DNA of 64,000 nt, taken from Micromonospora sp. NBC_01699 (GTDB lineage Bacteria; Actinomycetota; Actinomycetes; Mycobacteriales; Micromonosporaceae). Within the stretch, counting starts at the first letter, position 1; every line of letters begins with the position of its first letter. The DNA is taken from the NCBI RefSeq assembly GCF_036250065.1, contig NZ_CP109199.1, positions 744,001 to 808,000 on the forward strand, read 5' to 3'. Shown one piece after another: positions 7,921 to 16,544 of this stretch. The notes beneath the pieces were generated by a model. The model had not been told where the DNA came from. It did not search any database and was given only the letters and a program-made list of their open reading frames with translations. A program made the translations under genes and the position numbers.

Positions 7921-8959
7921 CGAGCCGCTGATCCTGGGGATCGAAACCTCCTGCGACGAGACCGGGGTCGGCATCGTACGCGGGCACACCCTGCTCGCGG
8001 ACGCGCTGGCGTCCAGTGTCGAGGAGCACGCCCGGTTCGGCGGGGTGGTGCCGGAGGTGGCCAGCCGGGCGCATCTCGAAGCGATGGTGCCGACCATGCA
8101 GCGGGCGCTGGACGACGCGGGCGTGACGCTGGCCGACATCGACGCGATAGCGGTCACCGCCGGTCCGGGTCTGGCCGGTGCCCTGCTGGTCGGGGTCGCC
8201 GCGGCCAAGGGCTACGCGGTCGCCGCCGACAAACCGGTGTACGGGGTGAACCACCTCGCCGCCCATGTCGCGGTGGACACCCTGGAGCACGGCCCGCTGC
8301 CGGAGCCGGCGATCGCCCTGCTGGTCTCCGGCGGGCACTCGTCGTTGCTGGTGGTGGACAACCTGGCGACCGGGGTGACGCCGCTCGGTGCGACGATCGA
8401 CGACGCGGCCGGTGAGGCGTTCGACAAGGTGGCCCGGCTGCTCGGCCTGCCGTTTCCCGGTGGGCCGCCGATCGACCGGGAGGCGCGGGCCGGCGACGCC
8501 GCCGCGATCGGTTTCCCGCGCGGGTTGACCGCCCCGAAGGATCTGGCCGCGCACCGGTTCGACTTTTCCTTTTCCGGGTTGAAGACGGCGGTGGCCCGCT
8601 GGGTGGAGGCCCGGCAGCGGGCCGGTGAGCCGGTGCCGGTCGCCGACGTGGCCGCGTCGTTCCAGGAGGCGGTCTGCGACGTGCTGACCGCGAAGGCGAT
8701 CGACGCCTGCCGCAGCCGGGGCATCGACACACTGGTCATCGGCGGTGGGGTGGCGGCGAATTCGCGGCTGCGGGTGCTGGCCGAGCAACGCGCCGCGAAG
8801 TACGGCATCACCGTGCGCGTCCCCCGTCCCAAACTCTGTACGGACAACGGCGCGATGGTGGCGGCGCTCGGTTCGCACCTGGTGGCGGCGGGGGTCGCGC
8901 CGAGCCGGCTGGATCTGCCCGCCGATTCGGCCATGCCGCTGACCGTGGTGAGCGTGTGA
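7913..8959 (+). CDS. tsaD: tRNA N6-adenosine threonylcarbamoyltransferase TsaD
   Basis: This is the catalytic subunit that transfers threonylcarbamoyl from TC-AMP to A37 of tRNA. The 348 residues form an ASKHA fold: N-terminal [16 protein letters not shown], a metal-binding His pair in NHLAAH, and the [10 protein letters not shown] phosphate loop. [12 protein letters not shown] and a second nucleotide motif ([22 protein letters not shown]) lie toward the C-terminus. The ATG at 7913 overlaps the end of rimI by eight bases. All expected catalytic motifs are intact. Confidence 0.96.
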   Translation: MADEPLILGIETSCDETGVGIVRGHTLLADALASSVEEHARFGGVVPEVASRAHLEAMVPTMQRALDDAGVTLADIDAIAVTAGPGLAGALLVGVAAAKGYAVAADKPVYGVNHLAAHVAVDTLEHGPLPEPAIALLVSGGHSSLLVVDNLATGVTPLGATIDDAAGEAFDKVARLLGLPFPGGPPIDREARAGDAAAIGFPRGLTAPKDLAAHRFDFSFSGLKTAVARWVEARQRAGEPVPVADVAASFQEAVCDVLTAKAIDACRSRGIDTLVIGGGVAANSRLRVLAEQRAAKYGITVRVPRPKLCTDNGAMVAALGSHLVAAGVAPSRLDLPADSAMPLTVVSV

Positions 8960-8981
8960 TGCGAGGAAAGAGGGAACGGAG

Positions 8982-9245
8982 ATGGCGGACGTGATCGCGC
9001 GGATGTGGGAGGCACGCGCGGAGCCGGCCGGATTCGCCGAGTTGATCCTGTGGGTGACGGAGACGGCGCTGCCGGAGTTCGACCATCACCCGCTGCACAT
9101 GTCCAGCGAGGTCTTCTCCTCCACCGACAACCGGCTGGTGGTCATCTCGAAGTGGCGGGGGAATCCGCTGAGCCTGCCCGAGCCGCCGGCCCGGTTGGTC
9201 GCCCGTCCGCCGCACGTGTGGGATTTCGCTCAGGTCGACCGCTGA
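8982..9245 (+). CDS. Small conserved protein, possible dimeric alpha/beta-barrel
   Basis: The 87-residue acidic-to-neutral protein starts MADVIARMWEARAEPAGF with an RMWEARA strand, a helix, and later strands VFSSTDNRLVVISKW. This secondary-structure pattern resembles antibiotic-biosynthesis-monooxygenase (ABM) type dimeric barrels, though the catalytic residues of that family cannot be assigned. A GAGGAAAGAGGGAACGGAG stretch provides the ribosome binding site. It lies 22 nt after tsaD and is probably cotranscribed. The function is unknown; the fold is a low-confidence inference. Confidence 0.7.
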   Translation: MADVIARMWEARAEPAGFAELILWVTETALPEFDHHPLHMSSEVFSSTDNRLVVISKWRGNPLSLPEPPARLVARPPHVWDFAQVDR

Positions 9246-9410
9246 GGCACCCGCCCACCGCACCCCGCCAGGTGTCGACGTTTTGCCTGGTCAGGTATGC
9301 TGTAGCTGGCTGTCGCCCGAGGTCCGGGTCGGCCCGTACGGGGTGCGTGCACCGGCGTCGGGCGGACGGAATCTTGACGCGGGGGGCGGCTGATGGGCAA
9401 CAATAGATGC

Positions 9411-9543
9411 AAGGAGGGGAGTATTCCCCGACGGTGGTGTCGTCAGCACGGTGGACATCCGGCCCAGCCGGGAGGAAACCCGGCGCCATCGGTCACCCCA
9501 AGGGGCTAAACTCCCGCGGCTCGGTGGCGGAAAAGACCTCCGA
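9411..9543 (+). ncRNA. yybP-ykoY (Mn2+) riboswitch upstream of terC
   Basis: Conserved blocks of the yybP-ykoY aptamer appear in order: GGGGAGTA at 9416-9423, GTCGTCA near 9439, GAGGAAACCCGGCGCC near 9471-9486, and AGACCTCC at 9534-9541. GGAGG at 9413-9417 can pair with CCTCC at 9537-9541 to close P1. Family members bind Mn2+ and often control TerC-type Mn exporters, which fits the gene downstream. A small hairpin, CCGGC 9600-9604 with GCCGG 9619-9623, overlaps the GGAGG of terC and could be the expression platform. I recognised the motif by eye, without a covariance model. Confidence 0.85.
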
Positions 9544-9632
9544 CAGTCACCAGAGTCCGCATCGCCATCCAGTCTGCCCCCTTCCAGGGTCCAGATCGGC
9601 CGGCGATGCCCCGTGTCTGCCGGAGGTTCTTG

Positions 9633-10637
9633 ATGGATGTTTCCGCCCTCACCTGGATCATCACGCTCGTCGTGTTGGTCGGTGTGCTGCTGCTCGACCT
9701 GTTGATCATCGGTCGGCGACCACACGAGCCGAGCATCAAGGAGTCGAGCCTCTGGGTCGGCTTCTACGTCGTACTCGCCCTGCTGTTCGGGCTGGGGGTG
9801 TGGGCCACCTCCGGCGGAAGGTTCGCCGGTGAGTTCTACATCGGCTGGCTGACCGAGTACAGCCTCTCGATCGACAACCTCTTCGTCTTCGTCGTGATCA
9901 TGGGACGGTTCGCCGTACCCCGGCAGTACCAGCAGACCGTACTGCTGGTCGGCATCGTGCTCGCGCTGGTGATGCGCGGTGGCTTCATCGCCGCCGGGTC
10001 CGCGCTGGTGTCGCAGTTCTCCTGGGTCTTCTACATCTTCGGCGCCTTCCTCGTGTACACCGCGATCAGCTTCGTCCGGCAGGGCGAGATGGACGCGGCG
10101 GACGTGAAGGAGAACGCGCTGGTCCGGTGGAGCCAGAACCACCTGCCGCTGTCGAACTCGTTCAACGGCACCAGGCTGACCGTGCTGAGCGAGACCGGCA
10201 AGCGCCTGTTCACCCCGATGCTGCTGGTCCTGATCGCGATCGGCACCACCGACCTGATCTTCGCGCTCGACTCCATCCCGGCGATCTTCGGCGTGACCAA
10301 GGAGCCGTACCTGGTGTTCACCGCGAACGTGTTCGCGCTGATGGGGCTGCGGCAGCTCTACTTCCTGCTCGGCGGGCTGCTCGACCGGCTGGTCTACCTC
10401 AACATCGGCCTCGCGGTGGTGCTCGGCTTCATCGGGGTCAAGCTGGTGCTGGAGGCGCTGGCCGACAACAGCCTGCCGTTCATCAACGGCGGCGAGCACG
10501 TCGGTTGGGCCCCGCACATCCCGATCTGGCTCTCCCTCACCGTCATCCTCGGTTCGCTGATCATCGCGACCATCGCCAGCCTGCTCAAGGCATCCAAGGA
10601 CCGCAAGCGGGAGCTGGCCGACGTCGGCACCCACTGA
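9633..10637 (+). CDS. TerC-family integral membrane protein (probable Mn2+ exporter)
   Basis: The 334-residue polytopic protein has about eight or nine hydrophobic helices. TerC-family motifs are present: SIDNLFVFVVIM near 80-95 and a second acidic helix FALDSIPAIFGVTKEPYLVFTANVFALMGLRQLYFLL. The acidic residues in the helices are the likely metal ligands. The ATG at 9633 is chosen over an in-frame ATG at 9606 because GGAGG sits 6 nt upstream. A Mn2+ riboswitch precedes it, which supports a Mn-efflux role over tellurite resistance. A hairpin terminator follows; the gene is monocistronic. Confidence 0.92.
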   Translation: MDVSALTWIITLVVLVGVLLLDLLIIGRRPHEPSIKESSLWVGFYVVLALLFGLGVWATSGGRFAGEFYIGWLTEYSLSIDNLFVFVVIMGRFAVPRQYQQTVLLVGIVLALVMRGGFIAAGSALVSQFSWVFYIFGAFLVYTAISFVRQGEMDAADVKENALVRWSQNHLPLSNSFNGTRLTVLSETGKRLFTPMLLVLIAIGTTDLIFALDSIPAIFGVTKEPYLVFTANVFALMGLRQLYFLLGGLLDRLVYLNIGLAVVLGFIGVKLVLEALADNSLPFINGGEHVGWAPHIPIWLSLTVILGSLIIATIASLLKASKDRKRELADVGTH

Positions 10638-10683
10638 CCCACCGGGTCGGGGCCGACCGCCCCGGCCACCCTCCTCGGCAGAA

Positions 10684-10727
10684 CCGTCGGGCCCGTCCGG
10701 GTGTCACCACCGGGACGGGCCCGACGG
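10684..10727 (+). terminator. Terminator after terC
   Basis: 15-bp perfect stem CCGTCGGGCCCGTCC / GGACGGGCCCGACGG around a 14-nt loop, 46 nt after the terC stop; no U-tract. Confidence 0.7.
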
Positions 10728-10745
10728 CCGTCCGGGGCCCGACGT

Positions 10746-10807
10746 CCGGCGGTGTCTCGACAATCCGGACGACTGCCCGGCGGTGTCTCGACAATCCGGA
10801 CGACTGC
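10746..10807. repeat. Two perfect 31-bp tandem repeats before the P450 gene
   Basis: A 31-bp unit beginning CCGGCGGTGTCTCGACAATC occurs twice back to back (10746-10776 and 10777-10807) with no mismatch, ending 55 nt before the P450 start. Exact duplication so close to a start codon suggests either paired operator/promoter elements or a recent slippage event. Confidence 0.8.
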
Positions 10808-10862
10808 GGCGAGGATGAATTTTCCGGTCGCGGAACCGTGCCCGGGACACGGGGAGCGAGAG

Positions 10863-12041
<1,179 letters not shown>

Positions 12042-12062
<21 letters not shown>

Positions 12063-12425
12063 ACCGCCCTCCTGGCGGATCCCGTCGGCTTCGAGCCGGG
12101 CGGCCCGCAGGATCTGCTCCGCCTCCTGCCTGGCCCCGGCGCGGTGGTTCTCGGCCTGCTCCTCGGCCAGTCTCAGGACCTGCTCCACCCGGGTGCCGAG
12201 ACCGGCCAGCGTCGGCCGGGGATCAGACCCGCGCCGCGCGCCCACGGGTGCGTCCCCGTCCGGGGTGACGAGCGAGGTCGGCCGCCTACCGGGCCGGAGG
12301 AGGAGCAGGGCCAGACCCACGAGCAGAAACACCCAGGCGTACGCGTCGGCCGCGCCGTCGGTCGCGGCGCCGATGCCGAGACCGAGGCCGATTCCGATCA
12401 CCACGATGGCCAGGTACCTGGACAT
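12042..12425 (-). CDS. Small membrane protein with C-terminal coiled coil
   Basis: This 127-residue protein has two hydrophobic segments at about 5-22 and 28-44, separated by a short Asp-containing turn, then a basic linker (RPGRRPT). A C-terminal helix at about 78-120 (VEQVLRLAEEQAENHRAG...) resembles the coiled-coil segments of DivIVA-like or ATP-synthase-b-like proteins. No family was recognised. The ATG at 12425 opens the first membrane helix. Its last seven codons overlap the 3' end of the convergent P450 gene. The function is unknown. Confidence 0.7.
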
Positions 12426-12608
12426 GACAGCCTCCCACCCTCGTACGCCGCCACACATGGTCTCCCACCGTGGCAAGCCGGGCCGATGTCCGTTTCGTAC
12501 CCGCGTTGGTGAACCCGGTGTGACGCGTGTCGCTCCCGCGAACTCCGATACAACCGTTCGTGACCCCGATCGACTTGACTCTGCGGAGTCCACGGGAGGG
12601 ATCACGGA

Positions 12609-13154
12609 GTGCAGGCAGAGCTGGAACGGGAGTACGTCGAATTCGTCACCGCCCGGCTCGCCCGGATGCAGCGGATCGCGTACCTGCTCTGTGGCGATGC
12701 CCACCGGGCCGACGATCTCGTCCAGCAGACCTTCACCACCCTCTACGTACAGTGGCGGCGGGTCCGCGCGGTGGAGTATCCGGACGCGTATGTGCGGACC
12801 ATGCTGGTGCGGACGTTCCTGAGCGAGAAGCGGCTGGCCTGGTCGTCCCGGGTCGACCTGACCGACTCGGTGCCGGAGCGGATCACGCCGGAGGGGCCGG
12901 GGGTGGAGGACCGGGCGGTGCTGCGGGACGCGCTGAGCCGGGTGCCGAAGCGCCAGCGGGCGGTGCTCGTCCTCCGGTTCCTCTGCGATCTGCCGGTCGA
13001 CGAGGTGGCCGAGTTGCTCGGCTGCTCGCCCGGCACGGTGAAGAGTCAGACCTCGCACGGGTTGGCGGCGCTGCGGCGGCTGCTGGGCGCGGAGACGCTG
13101 GCGGCCTGGGACCCTCGCGGTGTGAAAGGGGGGCGAGTAGTTGCGCGAGTATGA
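12609..13154 (+). CDS. RNA polymerase sigma factor, SigE/ECF family
   Basis: The 181-residue sigma-70 family protein has only regions 2 and 4. Region 2 runs from about 10 to 75 (LARMQRIAYLLCGDAHRADDLVQQTFTTLYVQW) and region 4 from about 105 to 160 (VPKRQRAVLVLRFLCDLPVDEVAELLGCSPGTVKSQTSHGLAALR, with the HTH at its end). This matches the actinobacterial SigE-family (TIGR02983-type). The GTG start has GGGAGG upstream. It overlaps the following gene by 14 bases, so the partner is co-translated and probably acts as its anti-sigma factor. A TTGACT at 12573-12578 could be part of its own promoter. Confidence 0.92.
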   Translation: MQAELEREYVEFVTARLARMQRIAYLLCGDAHRADDLVQQTFTTLYVQWRRVRAVEYPDAYVRTMLVRTFLSEKRLAWSSRVDLTDSVPERITPEGPGVEDRAVLRDALSRVPKRQRAVLVLRFLCDLPVDEVAELLGCSPGTVKSQTSHGLAALRRLLGAETLAAWDPRGVKGGRVVARV

Positions 13155-14460
13155 CGACGAGTCGGCCCGTTCGCTGTTGGGGATGCTGGCCGACGACGTA
13201 CCGCCGCCGTCGCGGGTGGATATCGGCGCGCTGGTTCGTACCGGCCGGCGTCGGGCCCGGCGTCGACGGTTGGCCGGGGTCGCGGCGACCGTGCTGGTGA
13301 CGGTGGGGGCGGTTGCCGTCGTACCGGTGGTGGTCGACGTGGCGAACCGGAGCGGGCAGGAGCGGCCGGTGGTCACCGGCGGTGCCGCCCAGCCGGAGGA
13401 ACCGCCGTTGCAGCCGGCGGTCTGCACGCCGCACCAGTTGCCGCTGCCGGGCCCGGCGGTCAGCAGTGAGGTGCTCGGCGGCGACCCGTCCGGCCGTTAC
13501 CTGGTCGGCATGGCAACCGACAAGCTTGGCCAGTCGTACGTGGTCCGCTGGGACCGGGGCCAGCTCACAACGCTCAAGGTGCCGATCTACCAACCGGCCC
13601 ACCTGGTGGTCAACGCCCGCGGTGACGTCGCCGGTGACGGTTACCTCAGGGAGACCAAGCGGACCACCGCTTGGGTCTACCGGGACGACCAGTTCACGCA
13701 ACTGCCCACGGGCGGCGGGGTTCCCGTTGCCGTGGTGGGGATCAACGAGCGCGGCGACGTTCTCGGCACGATCCAGGGCGGCACGGTGGCCCCGTCCCCT
13801 CATCCGAGTGACATCCCGGCGGGCAAATTTGCCAGGACGTACGGCACGCGGCCGGTGATCTGGCCGGCGAGCAGCGTCGACGATGTCCGTGCCCTGGCCA
13901 ACCCGCCGGGCGCGTCCATCGTGTCCGTCGTGGGAATCGACGACGACGGCACGGCGGTCGGCACGAGCACGGCGAAGCCCGTGACGATCTTCGGTAACCA
14001 GTCCGCGGATTTGTTGAACGTGGGCGCGCGTGGCCTGGTGTGGGCACCGGATGGCACGGTCCGCGAACTGGCCGCGCCGCCCGGCTACGGGCCGGAGGTC
14101 GCGATCCAGTCGATCCGCAACGGTTGGGTGATCGGCTCGTACCGGAGTCCGTCGGACGGCACGGTGACGGCTCGGTGGAACCTGCGTACCGGTGATGTCC
14201 GGCCGCTGTCGCTGAAGTTCGTGACCTCGGTCAACCGCTACGGCTGGGTGGGCGGGTACGTGATCGACGCCAGCGGCGGATTCGCCCAGGCGCTGGCAAC
14301 TGACGAACGGACCCTGGTGCTGCCGTTGGCCGAGGGCTTCGACCGGAGCCGACCAACCGCGATCAAGGTCTTGATCAGCGACAACGGCCAGCAGATCGGC
14401 AGCGTCCTGGAGCACGGCGGCCGGGGTACGCCGGCGGCCTTCCGCTGGAGCTGTGTCTGA
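13141..14460 (+). CDS. Membrane-anchored partner of the sigma factor, with HAF-like repeats
   Basis: The 439-residue protein has a short acidic cytoplasmic N-terminus (about 1-35), an Arg-rich stop (GRRRARRRRLAG), one membrane helix at about 43-63 and a large outside domain. That domain contains repeated motifs of the type xINxxGxVxG (VNARGDVAG, INERGDVLG, IDDDGTAVG, VNRYGWVGG), reminiscent of extracellular HAF repeats. The start appears to be TTG at 13141, with GGGGGGCGAG upstream and a 14-base overlap with the sigma gene; the next in-frame ATG is at 13183. The topology and coupling suggest an anti-sigma or signal-sensing role. There is no zinc-binding anti-sigma motif. The role is inferred. 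Confidence 0.8.
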   Translation: MREYDDESARSLLGMLADDVPPPSRVDIGALVRTGRRRARRRRLAGVAATVLVTVGAVAVVPVVVDVANRSGQERPVVTGGAAQPEEPPLQPAVCTPHQLPLPGPAVSSEVLGGDPSGRYLVGMATDKLGQSYVVRWDRGQLTTLKVPIYQPAHLVVNARGDVAGDGYLRETKRTTAWVYRDDQFTQLPTGGGVPVAVVGINERGDVLGTIQGGTVAPSPHPSDIPAGKFARTYGTRPVIWPASSVDDVRALANPPGASIVSVVGIDDDGTAVGTSTAKPVTIFGNQSADLLNVGARGLVWAPDGTVRELAAPPGYGPEVAIQSIRNGWVIGSYRSPSDGTVTARWNLRTGDVRPLSLKFVTSVNRYGWVGGYVIDASGGFAQALATDERTLVLPLAEGFDRSRPTAIKVLISDNGQQIGSVLEHGGRGTPAAFRWSCV

Positions 14461-14502
14461 GTTCGGGGCGTTCGAAAACGCGATGGTGATTTGATCGGGA
14501 CG

Positions 14503-14540
14503 TACATCAGAGATTGTGTGCGTACGCCATCTTTGATGTA
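14503..14540. repeat. AT-rich imperfect palindrome
   Basis: TACATCAGAGAT at 14503-14514 and ATCTTTGATGTA at 14529-14540 pair over 12 bp (one G-T wobble) around a 14-nt loop, in the convergent gap after the HAF-repeat gene. It could be a bidirectional terminator. Its AT content stands out locally. Confidence 0.4.
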
Positions 14541-14572
14541 GGCGATTGTCGCGTTGGTTTGTTCGGCGGGAA

Positions 14573-14842
14573 TCAGATCGACCTCAGTCGGCTGCCGGGC
14601 GGTGGACCGGATATCCAGCCGAGGAATCGGGTGTCGAGTTGCGCCGGGTCGAGTTCGCTCAGTTCGGGTGCGGCCCGGTCGCGGAAGTGCATCATGAAGG
14701 TGCGCAATTTTCCGGGCTCGCGCTGATAGAGGATTCGCAGCCGGCGCCGGAACGTCGGGCACGGCCAAGGGTCCCGGCAGTCCGCGCACTGCCATGCGTC
14801 GTTGTTGCGATGTGCCGCAATCAGGTCGTCGTCTTCGTCCAC
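14573..14842 (-). CDS. Small cysteine-containing protein of actinobacterial XRE/DUF397 neighbourhoods
   Basis: The 89-residue protein begins VDEDDDLIAAHRNN and contains a compact Cys/Trp motif, WQCADCRDPWPCPTFRRRL (C-x2-C-x5-C), near 18-36, then a helical DPAQLDTRFLGWI tail. Short proteins with this WxCxxCxxPWPC pattern accompany XRE(DUF5753)/DUF397 genes in actinobacteria and are sometimes loosely labelled flavin reductase; nothing here shows a flavin domain. The GTG at 14842 is chosen because AGAGGA lies 9 nt upstream; an upstream GTG at 14866 has no ribosome binding site. The Cys set could bind zinc. The function is unknown. Confidence 0.65.
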   Translation of the reverse strand: MDEDDDLIAAHRNNDAWQCADCRDPWPCPTFRRRLRILYQREPGKLRTFMMHFRDRAAPELSELDPAQLDTRFLGWISGPPPGSRLRSI

Positions 14843-14986
14843 CCGGCCGCGTCCTCTCGTGCGCACTTTGTCAGAGCAGATAGATCATGCTTGTCGTGCC
14901 GTCCGCTGCGGTGATCGCGGAGGTCGCATCAGCAGGTGGGGCCGCATCCGGGTACGGCCGGCGGTGGTCACGCCGATCCGGACGAG

Positions 14987-15193
14987 TCACGCCGTACCCG
15001 GCCGGAGACACCGACCGCAAACGGCTCCGCTGGCACGGTGGCAGGCGTGGCTGCGTACCCCGGTTTCTGGTTGGTCGGACGTCTGCGGGGTGGTCGGGGC
15101 CGGCGGTGGGTCGGTTGTCATCTCGTGCGGGGGAGCGTCTGCCGACGTGTTCGCATTTGTTGTCGTCATGGCTTCGTCCTTCTCGTCCAGCAT
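14987..15193 (-). CDS. 68-residue Pro/Thr-rich peptide with C-terminal Cys cluster
   Basis: A clear AAGGAG sits 7 nt before the ATG at 15193, which is the main reason to call this gene. The product starts MLDEKDEAMTTTNANTSADA, is Pro/Thr/Asp-rich in the middle, and ends with HACHRASGAVCGRC, a possible metal-binding or disulfide knuckle. It has no membrane segment. It is transcribed divergently from the XRE regulator gene, and the two share the 15194-15407 promoter gap. I do not recognise a family. Its position suggests it may be a target or partner of the regulator. Confidence 0.55.
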   Translation of the reverse strand: MLDEKDEAMTTTNANTSADAPPHEMTTDPPPAPTTPQTSDQPETGVRSHACHRASGAVCGRCLRPGTA

Positions 15194-15385
15194 CGGGAAT
15201 CTCCTTTTGGGCACGTTGGAAGGAGCCGCCCCGGGTGCGGCGAATCGGGAGCCGGGGCGGCTCCGCAGTTCCGCCCGTCCGGGTTCCATTTGCCGATGGA
15301 TCCGAGCGGTTCCGCTGAATACACTCTGGACTATCCCCCCGATCCAGGGCAGGATTCTTCGATGTACCGCCCACGTCATCTCACG

Positions 15386-15406
15386 TACTTACAGACGGAG
15401 TAAGTA
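15386..15406. promoter_or_regulatory. Palindrome overlapping the XRE gene ribosome binding site
   Basis: Perfect inverted repeat TACTTAC (15386-15392) and GTAAGTA (15400-15406) with a 7-nt spacer. It ends 1 nt before the XRE start codon and covers its GGAG (15397-15400). This is a good candidate autoregulatory operator or a translation-blocking hairpin. Confidence 0.5.
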
Positions 15407-15407
15407 A

Positions 15408-16193
15408 ATGAACATCGATATGTGGATCCGGGCACTGAAGGCTGCTCGATCGAGTGCCGGCGTCTCCCAGGAGGGGCTGGCGGCGTTGATCCCCTGGAGC
15501 ACGTCGACCATCGCCGCGATCGAGACCGGGCGCCGCCGACCGACGATGGAATTCGCCATCGCGGCGGACAAGGCGTTGGACACCGGCGGTCTGCTGGCCG
15601 AGATGCTGGAGCTGGTGAACCGGGAACGGACGGAAAACTGGTTCGCCGCGTGGCGTGGCTTCGAGGAGCACGCCGTCGGCCTGCGCGCGTTCGAGCCGTG
15701 CCTGATTCCGGGCATGCTCCAGACCGAGGACTACGCCCGAGCGATCATCTCGGCCGGCGGGTTGCAGCCCGAAGCCGAGGTGGAAAAGCTGGTCGCGCTG
15801 CGGATGGAGCGGCAGAAAATGCTGTTCCGCGAGGATCCGCCGTTCTGTCTCTTCGTCCTGGACCAGAGCGCGCTGACTCGCCTGGTCGGCGGTCGCGCGG
15901 TCCGCGACGCCCAACTCGCACACCTGTTGGAGCTGGCCGGACTGCGACACGTCCGGATCCACGTCATTCCCGACGACCACGGCGAGCACGTCGGGCTTAC
16001 CGGCGGGTTCATGCTGGCCGACCTGCCCGACCACGACCACGTTGTTTACCTGGAAAACGTCGCGCGGGGTCAGGTGGTCGACGACCCGGATCTGATCAGT
16101 CTCGTCAAGCGCAAGTGGGATAGCCTGCTCGGAGCGGCTCTCTCCGAGCAAGCCTCGTTGGAACTCATCACGAAGCTGAAGGTGACCCCATGA
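15408..16193 (+). CDS. XRE-family regulator with DUF5753 domain
   Basis: The 261-residue protein has an N-terminal Cro/CI helix-turn-helix at about 5-60 (LKAARSSAGVSQEGLAALI, ETGRRRPTMEF). A long DUF5753 C-terminal domain follows, with the family hallmarks FEPCLIPGMLQTEDYARA near 95-112 and the IPDDHGEHVGLTGGFMLADL region. Such regulators (WhiJ-like in Streptomyces) are paired with DUF397 proteins and modulate development or secondary metabolism. The start has GGAG 8 nt upstream, inside a palindrome. The stop overlaps the DUF397 ATG by four bases. Confidence 0.93.
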   Translation: MNIDMWIRALKAARSSAGVSQEGLAALIPWSTSTIAAIETGRRRPTMEFAIAADKALDTGGLLAEMLELVNRERTENWFAAWRGFEEHAVGLRAFEPCLIPGMLQTEDYARAIISAGGLQPEAEVEKLVALRMERQKMLFREDPPFCLFVLDQSALTRLVGGRAVRDAQLAHLLELAGLRHVRIHVIPDDHGEHVGLTGGFMLADLPDHDHVVYLENVARGQVVDDPDLISLVKRKWDSLLGAALSEQASLELITKLKVTP

Positions 16194-16384
16194 CCAACAC
16201 TCCACATTGGCGGAAGTCGACCCGGTCCGGCGACGGTGCCGGTAACTGTGTCGAGGTTGCGGACAATCTGCCCGGTCGTGTTTTCGTCCGGGATACCAAG
16301 GACCGTGACGGTGGCACCCTGACCTTCGCTCCCGACGCGTGGCGTGCGTTCGTCTCCGAGACGGCAACCCGCCAGCCGCAGTAG
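16190..16384 (+). CDS. DUF397 protein
   Basis: This small 64-residue DUF397 protein has the family pattern: WRKSTRSGDGAGNCVEVAD, then VRDTKDRDGGTLTFAPDAWRAFV. DUF397 proteins are the constant partners of XRE(DUF5753) regulators in actinobacteria and are thought to bind and modulate them. The ATG overlaps the regulator's stop (ATGA), giving one transcript and coupled translation. The length is normal. The biochemical role is not established. Confidence 0.93.
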   Translation: MTNTPHWRKSTRSGDGAGNCVEVADNLPGRVFVRDTKDRDGGTLTFAPDAWRAFVSETATRQPQ

Positions 16385-16398
16385 TCAGATCCTGAGCG

Positions 16399-16436
16399 AA
16401 CAGCGCCTGCCCCGGCCTCCGGGAGCGGGCGTTGTT
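16399..16436 (+). terminator. Imperfect terminator hairpin after DUF397 gene
   Basis: AACAGCGCCTGCCCCGG and CCGGGAGCGGGCGTTGTT fold into a long interrupted stem with a 3-nt loop, starting 14 nt after the DUF397 stop. Confidence 0.5.
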
Positions 16437-16544
16437 GCTGTCCGGGCACGGGGCATCGTGCTCTCCGGGCGGCGAAGGGATCATCGCCACCGCCGGGCGT
16501 CGGGGTCTTGGCATGCGTCTCAGTTACGGGATATCTTCCCGGAT

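Noticed and set aside
9270-9410. A promoter for the terC riboswitch (TTGACG at 9374 with CAATAG at 9401; TATGCT near 9296)
   Set aside because: The spacer would be 21 bp in the first case, and no -35 was found for the second. There is not enough to call either.
14871-15374. A 167-residue minus-strand frame between the two small Cys proteins
   Set aside because: It overlaps the 68-residue gene, which has a strong ribosome binding site, and its product is Arg/Pro-rich without motifs.
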